DNA from: Antedon mediterranea
Lineage: Eukaryota; Echinodermata; Crinoidea; Comatulida; Antedonidae
Direction: 5' to 3'
Length of the DNA stretch: 64,000 nucleotides
Assembly: GCF_964355755.1 (NCBI RefSeq)
Contig: NC_092676.1
Coordinates: 25,774,288 to 25,838,287 of the forward strand
The number at the start of each line of letters is the position of its first letter. Within the stretch, counting starts at the first letter, position 1. The notes under the pieces are model-generated. The model was not told the DNA's origin. It searched no databases and worked only from the letters and a program-made list of their open reading frames with translations. Made by a program: the position numbers and the translations under genes. Shown here in pieces: positions 55,902-64,000 of this stretch.

Positions 55902-58900
55902 ATGACCATGATTTTTGACAGTGTAATAAGTGGAATTCAGAAAATCGTGCTGTATGAGACACCTTCTGTAAGTATGATTGAAACTATGTATAAATTAATT
56001 TACTTAAAAATACTGCATTTTACTAACAGTAACAATAATTAAACATCGACAATACATTTAAACATTAAATTTTTCAGAGATTCTACATCATTGGGTCAAA
56101 TACATCAGAAACAAAATTTAGGGTTCTCAAAATAGATCGATCGGAGCCAGATGGACTACAAATTATTGATGATAAGGTACTTTTTTTCTTATTTGCACAT
56201 ACTGTTAGAAGACAAATCAAAATAAATTATCTTATAATAATGCCAAATGGTTTGTTATGCAAATTGATAGATGGATAATCTTTTTTTTTAAGGTTGAGTA
56301 TGGCCGTCAAGAAATCCAAGACCTGCTGCGGACATTGGCACATGGAAACTTGCCACTGCAGAAGATGATCAGCGGTCTTACTAAAACAATTTCTGCATTT
56401 GGAATACTTGGTATGCTGAGTGTTGATAAGCCATCAAAGATTTTAAAGATAGCCTTTTTCTTAGTCAAATACATACAGTACAGTAACAGTCCAATAATTT
56501 TGTTTTTTGTCTGCTTGTCAGATTTGGAATTTTGTTTGTTATTATTTATTTATACTGGCCGACCTTTTCAGTAAAAGACTGGTCTCCCAGAGGGCCCAGT
56601 TGTGATCAGTGGCTGGGTTAACCCTCTACTCGTCTCGAAAGATGTACTAGGTTCTATAAAGAGCACATAAGCTAGGTGTGTACACAGGACCTAAAGTTTA
56701 TAGTCCTTATCCGAGAAGACTCGTTCTAGCAGAGAAGAGTGAAATACACTCTTCCATGGTTCTGCCACAAGAACAATAGAGCGAGTGAGAATCTTTCAAA
56801 ACCAGGGCTGATTTTTGTTTTGGGAGAGTTGAATGTAGCATAGTGTGCTCTCAAGTCTTGTTTATTATCAACAATAACAATTTTAACATTTCTGTACATT
56901 GTAACATTGCTATTTTCATTTATAAAAATTTTAACCGATTACTTTCAGGTTTTATAAGATTTCTTGAAGGGTATTACATTTTGCTTGTTACTAAGCGTAG
57001 AAGGTACTGTATGCATATAATAACATTTTAATTGTTTTTTAAACTTTGACCTAATATCCTCAATTTTAGATAAAAACCAATCATTAATACAGTAAACTGC
57101 AAAAGCATGATTGTCTATGCTATAAAATACTCATCATATTGTTATAAGATTCAATTTTTCTACACTAATTATTTTGAGATTCATTCCTAATGCTATTGTA
57201 TGTACTGTAATACACTCAATTTCTTGTTCAAGTACCTTAACCTGAATTAGAATGGTGGTACATTTTTTCTTCTCCCAGGGTTGCTGTGATTGGTGGACAT
57301 ACAATATATAAGATAGAGGACACCAGTTTGCTTTCAGTTGGTCAGGAAGGTTTACGACAAATGCATCCGAATGAACATCGGTAAGTGTCTTTTGTTAGTA
57401 GAGGTTCTACTGTAATTGAGTTTAAGCTTCCATTGTATTTTTTTTTATTTATTCGACTTCTCACTAACTCAGTTAGTGAAGGATCTGGACCAACAGGTGG
57501 TAAACACCTCTAAAACGGCCCAGTCCCAATTTTCACAGTGGCTGTGTGTGTGACAGTGGCTGTGTTTGTGTGGACTAGTACACCGGGGTAACCCCCTACT
57601 CGTCTCGGAAGATGTACTAGGTTCTTTAAAGTGCGCATGAGCTATGTGTACACTGGACCTACGGTTTATAGTCCTTATCCGAGAAGACTCGTTCTACCAC
57701 CAGAACCATGGAGCGAGTGAGCCTCGAACCTTTGCCGATGTTATGGCTACTTAATTACGGTTCCACTGTCTTAACCGCTCGGCCACTCACTCACTCTAAA
57801 GTATACATTTTAAATCTGCAAACTCTCATGTATCCAATTTATAATAATTGCTAATATAGTTGTTACTTTTTTCATGTTTCAGATATATCCGGATTTTTCA
57901 GAATATTGACTTGACAAGTAATTTCTACTTTAGGTAAGTATTAACTTATAAAAAAAAGCATTTGATTATATTAATTGTAAATCCAGTATTTCCAAGATTA
58001 ATTCGCATCAGTGGGTGTGGAGATATGCGCATGATGTTACTATCTTAATGTTTAAACTTCAGAAACTTTTACTGTATGATTAATAATGATGTTTTAACAC
58101 TCATATTTTGTCCAAATAAATGTGTTTATATTGTTTATATTTTCACAGTTACAGTTATGATTTAACACACTCACTTCAGTTCAACTTGACTTCTACTAAA
58201 AAAACAAAAGGACCACAAGGTGCAGTGTTTAGAAATTCAACATTTTAGTAGAGTACAGTATATTTTCTCTATGAGATTGAACTTTCTTTCAATTCTCCCA
58301 ATAATGGATTCTAAAAACAGGAAACCCGGAGGTCGAAAATGTCCCCAATTTATTTTTATCAATTAAAAACACATTCTGAATACCAGAATTTCTAGAAAAC
58401 CAGATATATTAGGCCAGCCCAAAGGAGTATCTAGTAGACTGTACTTGTATATTAAATTTTAAAAATGTTAAATGCAGCCTACACTGACCTTACCTTAAGT
58501 GATGCTTACCTTTAAAGTGAAATAAGGAGGCAAAGGCCTCGAATAGGCTGCCTCCTCTCAAAGTTTTTATGTGTAAGTCATATGTTCGTTGTGTTGGGCT
58601 AGAAACAATGTGATAAGCTAAATCTGTGTAATATTATAGTATATTACTGTATAATATATTCTACAAAAGGCTATACCGTAAAACCTCGAAAAGAAGCCCA
58701 TGGGCTTCTTCTTTTTTTAGTGCTCTTGGATGGGCTTCTTTTCAAGATGGGCTTCTTTTCGAGAGTACTTTTGCAAACTGTAGAGGGGGGCTTCTTTTCG
58801 AAATGAATGCGGTAAATTTTGTGAATTTCTACTACAATAATGTGACTTTTGAGACATTTTTTCAACCATGAAATTATGTTTAATATACCAATTAAAAAAC

Positions 58901-61900
58901 AATATAAAAAGCAAAAAAACAGTCCTATGATTCATCGTCAAATACAATAATTTCGTCATCATCTCAATACAGTATGAGTAGTCTGTCTCAAAATGAAGCC
59001 CATACTATCTTGAAAAGAAGCCCAGGGGCCTTCATTTCGAGATGGGCTTCTTTTCGAGGGTACTTTTGCAAACTGTAGAGGGGGCTTCTTTTCGAGATGG
59101 GCTTCTTTTCGAGGTTTAAGCCCATGGGCTTCTTTTCGAGGTTTTACGGTTAATGATTTCTTTATATTATTAATCTTTCCAGTGCCAGATTTTGATAGCA
59201 AGATTGAGGCAGTTAGAAACAAGCCAAGAATGAAGTATGTTTGGAACACATTCTTTTGGAAAGGCTTCTCTGATGATTTACATAAAGATTGGGTCATGTA
59301 TATGATTCATGGTTTTTGCAGTCAAACTCGTATCCTTTGTATGTATAAAGACACTAAAGCTCTGTCTACACTATCAAACTTTATGTTACAAACAAAATGT
59401 GATGTGCCTATATATGGACATGATGATGTCATATCACTGCCATATTTAAGCATATCACTGCCATATTTAAGCATATCACTACCATATTTGGGCACATCAC
59501 ATTTTTTTTGTCAAACTAGTTTGATAGTGTAGACAGTACTTTACATGTGGTCAATTAGAGGTACATTATAATCTCCTCTTTTGGAATTCCCCTATTCAGA
59601 GGACACCTAGGTGTCATATTCCTAGAAAACAAAAACATGATGAAATATATGATTTAACACTACGACCAATTCCTATTCAGGGAAGACCCCTATTCATACG
59701 ACACCTCTATTGAAGGACACTGTTGGGTCCTGGAGGTATTTCTTTAACAGTATTTCTATTGTTTTCAGTGCATATTGTTATTCTTGACAGTAGTTTGTAG
59801 ATGTTAGTGTATTTGGTCGACCAATTATAATGACAGTGATTGCTAGACGATCCAATGGATACGCTGGTACTAGATTCTTAAAGAGAGGCATTAACAGTGA
59901 GGTAAGACCCAACCAAATCAAGGGGTTAGTTTTTGTTAAGCTCTGTCTACACTATCAAATTTTTATTTTTTTTATTTTATGTACTTTCACTATTATATAT
60001 TCATATTTTAGTCTACTCTGTAGGAATGTTAGTGTACTTATAGGCATACGGGAGTCACGACTTAAAGTTCAGTGAACTTACTGTGACTTCCATCCACCCA
60101 CATTTAATATATGTTATGTAAATGTAAATGATATATATATATATATATATAAGTGAGTGGAAAAAATAAATAAACGAAACGAAACGAAACTAGTTTGACA
60201 AAAAAACTGTGATGTGCCCAAATATGGTAGTGATACCCAAATATGGTAGTGATACCCAAATATGGTAGTGATATGATGTCATCATGTCCATATTATGGGC
60301 ACATCACATTTTTTTTCACATAAAGTTTGATAGTGTAGACAGAGCTTTAGAAAAATTATTTCCATTTTGATGAAGTGCTACAAGTTTTTTTTTTATGCAA
60401 ACTTACCATAATACCTCATGAAGCTCGGCTGGGTTCATACATTATTCTTAATTTTAATTTCTTTTAGGGACATGTAGCCAATGAAGTAGAAACGGAACAG
60501 ATTGTTTATGATGGAACAGTTACAACTTTTTCTAGAGGACGCTATACTTCTTTTGTTCAGCTACGGGGATCAGTACCTTCTTTTTGGTCACAAGATATAT
60601 CTAACATGGTTCCAAAACCACCAATAACAGGTTATTTAAAGTTCTTAAAGATATCTGAGAAACTTCATAATTGATTTAACTTTTCCAAGCAATTCTTGTC
60701 TGTCACATTTTGCTACATTTTTTTGACTAGTTCATCTCCTAGACAATTAATTCTCAAGTGCCCATATATAGACATGATGATGTCATATCACTACCTTATT
60801 TGGGCATATCACTACCACATTTGGGTACATCACACTTTTTTGTCAAACTAATTTGATATTGTAGACAGAGGTTTATTACTACTTGATTGATACCATTGTT
60901 TTATGTATAGTATTCTATCTATTTATCATCTCTAGTTGACAAATCAGATCCTCTGGCACTTGGAGCTGGTCAGCATTTTAATGAAGTCCTCTCTAATTAT
61001 GGGGCACCTGTCATAGTGCTCAATCTTGTTAAGGTGAGTAAGCATGTTCTATTCTTTGATTTCTTCTCTTTTATTGGATTACAAGTGTATTCAAGGGATC
61101 ACAATGGAGCCTAACCATGATACATGGTGAAAATGTGGATCTACATTTATGAGTAATTAATCATTATTGATATATACTGTAGGATCAACTTTTATATATT
61201 TTTTTCTATTTGTAGAAACGAGAGAAAAGAATTCGAGAAGGGATCTTAAGTAGAGAATTGTCTTCTGCTATCATTTACCTGAATCTGTTCCTACCACCAA
61301 AACACACAATTCAATATGTTACACTAGACATGGCAAGATTAACAAAAAGGTATTAATTAGTATACCTGTTGGCAAGGGACTAAACCATTTAAATATTTTA
61401 CCTATACTGGACGACGACTTAAAAGTCAAAGACTGGTCTCCCAAAGGTCCCAGTTATGATCAGTGACTGTGATGTACTAGTACACCGGGGTAACCCCCTA
61501 CTTGGCACGAAAGATGTACTATTGTAGGTTTTTTAAATTGCACATGAGTTAGATGTGTACACTGGACCTACGGCTTATAGTCCTATTTCTTAAAGACTCA
61601 TTCTACCACCAGAACCATGCAGAGAGTGAGTCTTGAAACCGTGCCGATGTTGTGGCTACTACGTTCCACTGTCTTAACCGCTTGGCCGGTCACGCGAAAA
61701 GTTTAGAAGCCAATTCTCAACCTTTTTGATTTTGCCCTATTTTTTTCATTGTTCTGAAAATACTCTTCTTTTCTTGTAGTCCAAAACATGATGTCATTAA
61801 ATCTCTCCATAAAGCATGCACGTCAGCTATTGACCGAATCGGTTTTTTTGCTTCTGGTTATGGAGTAAACAGCGCCATCAGTGGTCACAAACACACCGAT

Positions 61901-64000
61901 GTTAACAATCTGTCTGTCTATAAGCAGGTAAAAATGCTATTCCAAGCATAACTGTAGATAAAATTCGCCTGTTCCCACTCCTCCATTTATAATAGATTCA
62001 GAACTAGTTTCGTAAATATACTGCTATTATTTGTGAAAATTGATATGATTATATATGATTTAGATACAGTATTATGATTTTAAGCAAATATACAAGTATA
62101 TGTATATAAATATATAAGTTTTTAACTGGGAATATACAGTACCTACAGTTTGAATTAAACAATTTGTGTCTTGTCTGTTTAGACTGGTGTATTGAGAACA
62201 AATTGTGTCGATTGTCTTGATAGAACAAATACAGCTCAGTTTGTCGCTGGAAAAATTGCACTCTCCCATCAAGTAAGTAGCTATCGATCTTCTTTTACCT
62301 TCTTTCTGCAAATGGTAGGCCTACTACTTTTTAACAATATACTGTATTTTACTGGAATAAACAAATAATATTTATCATTTTTTAGCTTTTTTGTCTTGGT
62401 GTTTTGGATAAAATTGACCTAGAATTTGACTCTGATATTTTAAGGTAAAATTTCTTTTATTTTTAGAAACAAATTCTTTGAAAATATGCCTAAGCATTTA
62501 TTTATTGCCCCTTATAAAATATTATATGACACTTTTAAAGCCTATAGAAACTTACTACTTACTAAAGCTCTGTCTACATTATTAAACTTTATTAAACTTT
62601 ATGTGACAAAAAATGTGATGTGGATACGATGATATCACTACCATATTTAAGAATATCACTACCTTTTTTGGGCACATCACATTTTTTGTAAAAACTAGTT
62701 TGATAGTGTGTACAGAGCTTTACGATGTAATTTCTATTTATAGAATCTTGGAAGATATGTACGAAGATCATGGAGATACATTAGCTGTCCAATATGGTGG
62801 CTCGCAACTTGTACACAGTATACGTGACTACCGTAGGCTCTCTCCTTGGACGTCGCATTCCCGAGACATCAAACAGACTATGTCAAGATATTTTAGCAAT
62901 GCGTTTTCTGGTTTGTGCGAAATTCAACTTTTACTTTTTAGTAGTCTGCTAGTACAAACAAAATATTCCAAATGATTGGCTAAAACAAACCATTTCTGGC
63001 ATTTATTAAAGTATTATCTTATTTTCACAGACCATGAGAAACAGTGTGCAATAAACCTTTTTCTTGGTGTCTATCAACCAACATTGGAAAGAACAAACTT
63101 GTGGGACTTGCCTTCTGACTATTATCTGCACCACACATCCACTATGGGCCGACACAAGAAGAAACCAAACTGGTTAGTCTTTTCATCCTCTACTTCCATA
63201 ACAGTAGTTTTTTTGTATATTTGTATTTACTATATGCATATAAATCTCGAATTTTCCTAATATTGTAATTTCTTTCTGTTGAAAATAATGAAACAATACT
63301 GTCTGCAGATTGGATATAATATATATATATATATATATTATATAATAATTTTTATTTGAATAGCTACACAAATTGGCTTTCCGAGGATGTCCGTTGTGTT
63401 CTACCATTTTCTCGCGATGAAATCAGGAATTGTATACTGGAGTATCAGCGAGGTGAAATTGGTGATGGTCATGTTGATATTTACATGGACCTTTATCGTC
63501 CCTCAGAGTTCTCATCCATAGAAACACTCTTTTACAGTAATATGATACATTCCATCAGGTTAGTATATTATGTTTTAGACTTTTTAATTGCACTGCCTAC
63601 TTCTCACCAAACAAATAAACGCAAATTACTGGTGGAAAATGACAATGCTGTGTGTATCTCAGTTGCTGAATCTCAATGGATATACTGTATAAATAAAATA
63701 AAAGAACTAATTCAAAATGATAAAGTAGTGGCAGGCTTTGGGAAAACACTATTCCTTCTTCAGCATCAAGACTAATTACAGTATATAGTATATACAGTTA
63801 TAAATCTTAATTTTGATCTTATTTGAATAGGAATTTCATGCCTAAAAATGTTACCTGTCACAGTCCATTTGCAGTGAGAAACGAAGAGAGGTAAGAATCA
63901 AAATTTGAGACAAAGAAAACATCACATTATTCCATTGTTTTAAATAGAAATTTACTGAATGACCTTTGGTTTTACTCTTCTAGAACAGAGTTGATAAATC
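55902..64000 (+). CDS. FIG4: FIG4/Sac3 phosphoinositide 5-phosphatase, 3' end beyond window
   Basis: Twenty exons are visible: 55902-55967, 56078-56176, 56293-56410, 56949-57003, 57279-57380, 57883-57933, 58149-58219, 59183-59329, 59801-59901, 60468-60630, 60936-61033, 61216-61349, 61780-61927, 62183-62272, 62386-62444, 62744-62910, 63031-63172, 63364-63558, 63831-63890, and 63984 onward (cut). About 694 of roughly 900 codons are present. The Sac domain shows [54 protein letters not shown]-like [19 protein letters not shown], and the catalytic [13 protein letters not shown] (CX5R motif, exon 62183-62272). It then continues [18 protein letters not shown]. In other animals FIG4 acts with VAC14 and PIKfyve on endolysosomes to turn over PI(3,5)P2. 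Start at 55902; the ATG at 55908 is in frame too. Confidence 0.95.
56535..56800 (-). mobile_element. tRNA-type SINE, partial copy
   Basis: Body blocks match the SINE at 57440-57790: ccctctactcgtctcg, aagatgtactaggttct, gacctaaagtttatagtcct and tatccgagaagactcgttct. The tRNA-like head is missing or too decayed. It lies in a FIG4 intron. Confidence 0.75.
57438..57792 (-). mobile_element. SINE with tRNA-Leu-like head
   Basis: On the minus strand the element starts with a tRNA-like head: gtggccgagcggttaagaca (A-box) and aaggttcgaggctcac (B-box), near 57785-57710. The body follows (gtcttctcggataaggacta, taaaccgtaggtccagtgta, cactttaaagaacctagtac, gacgagtaggggg), then a tail region identical in type to the 62-bp unit at 43869, ending in an A-rich tract (57438-57460). 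It is intronic in FIG4, antisense to it. Confidence 0.85.
58672..59155. mobile_element. MITE with ACCGTAAAACCTCGAAAAGAAG ends and internal cgagatgggcttctttt units
   Basis: The left end taccgtaaaacctcgaaaag and the right end cttttcgaggttttacggt are inverted, each followed by repeats of gggcttcttttcgaga. The block gggtacttttgcaaactgta occurs twice (58760s and 59055-59080). AT-rich centre. Short ORFs are repeat translations. Intron of FIG4. Confidence 0.88.
59354..59542. mobile_element. MITE family C, copy 7
   Basis: taaagctctgtctacactat at the left, gatagtgtagacagtacttt at the right, and three catatttaagcatatcactg-like units inside (more than in other copies). FIG4 intron. Confidence 0.9.
59937..60349. 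mobile_element. MITE family C, copy 8, split by another insertion
   Basis: The left TIR (aagctctgtctacactatca, 59938) and right part (60190-60349: aaactagtttgacaaaaaaa to gtagacagagcttt) are separated by about 225 bp of unrelated sequence. The right part holds three gtgatacccaaatatggta units. Confidence 0.88.
59963..60190. mobile_element. Retroposon-like insert inside a family C MITE
   Basis: It starts after the left TIR with a T-rich run. It contains gtaggaatgttagtgtactt and ggcatacgggagtcacgact, then an (AT)n tract (60131-60152). It ends with aaataaataaacgaaacgaaacgaaac, a short tandem tail like those of LINEs and SINEs. Only a 3' end appears present. No second copy was seen. Confidence 0.6.
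60754..60875. mobile_element. MITE family C, copy 9 (left end truncated)
   Basis: It begins at gtgcccatatatagacatga and ends tttgatattgtagacagagg. FIG4 intron. Confidence 0.8.
61395..61705 (-). mobile_element. SINE with tRNA-like head, second copy in FIG4
   Basis: Minus-strand head near 61695-61620 (gtgaccggccaagcggttaa, gacagtggaacgtagtagcc, then ggtttcaagactcac). The body shares ctttaagaaataggactata-type and acatctttcgtgccaagtag blocks with 57438-57792. The tail (cttttgacttttaagtcgtc) differs from that copy, indicating a subfamily shared with 56535-56800. Confidence 0.8.
62562..62723. mobile_element. MITE family C, copy 10
   Basis: taaagctctgtctacattat and tgatagtgtgtacagagcttta. The inner TIR has a small duplication (tattaaactttattaaacttt). 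It ends about 20 bp before the acceptor of the FIG4 exon at 62744. Confidence 0.9.
63316..63343. repeat. (AT)n microsatellite
   Basis: An uninterrupted at-repeat in a FIG4 intron about 20 bp upstream of the exon at 63364. Confidence 0.8.

Overview
The window is intron-rich, AT-rich eukaryotic DNA with GT-AG introns, hundreds of bases of repeat between exons and many DNA-transposon and retrotransposon remnants. Ecto-5'-nucleotidase, OSCP1 and FIG4 orthologues, together with death-effector-domain (DED) genes, point to a metazoan. The frequent palindrome TAGGCCTA and the general texture suggest a marine invertebrate deuterostome such as an echinoderm, but that placement is an inference.

Layout. 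1-4.9 kb is non-coding and built of nested inverted repeats. 5.2-14.1 kb (+) is a gene assembled here from eight exons whose phases agree (461 codons). It encodes two N-terminal DED-like domains, a linker made from a duplicated exon pair, and about five C-terminal membrane segments. A 4-kb LINE sits between the two copies of the exon pair. 14.1-21.4 kb holds LINE and SINE fragments and a fragment duplicated from the last exon of a downstream methyltransferase gene. 21.5-23.7 kb (+) is a second gene of the same design in five exons (390 codons). 24-26.9 kb carries terminal-inverted-repeat elements. 27.0-29.2 kb (-) is a complete six-exon Bmt2-like rRNA adenine methyltransferase (267 codons). 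29.4-37.2 kb is repeat-rich and has no recognised gene. 37.3-41.9 kb (-) is a complete eight-exon GPI-anchored ecto-5'-nucleotidase (CD73 type, 578 codons). 42-51 kb holds decayed tRNA-Gly-like copies, a tandemly triplicated SINE tail, a 59-bp satellite and MITEs. 51.2-55.4 kb (-) is a complete nine-exon OSCP1 (383 codons). It diverges across about 480 bp from FIG4 (+), whose first 19 exons and part of the twentieth run off the right edge.

The conserved genes (Bmt2-like, NT5E, OSCP1, FIG4) act in unrelated processes: ribosome modification, extracellular purine metabolism, a cilia/transport-associated role, and PI(3,5)P2 turnover. They do not form a functional cluster. The most unusual content is the tandem pair of DED plus multi-pass-membrane genes. 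They share exon phases, domain order and a C-terminal GKD motif, and I know of no named family with this architecture. Also notable are SINEs with different heads (5S rRNA-like, tRNA-Leu-like) sharing one body, and two adjacent inverted-repeat elements with the same terminal design but different sequence.

All exon boundaries were placed by hand from splice signals, frame continuity and, for the conserved genes, family similarity recalled from memory. No alignment or gene predictor was run.
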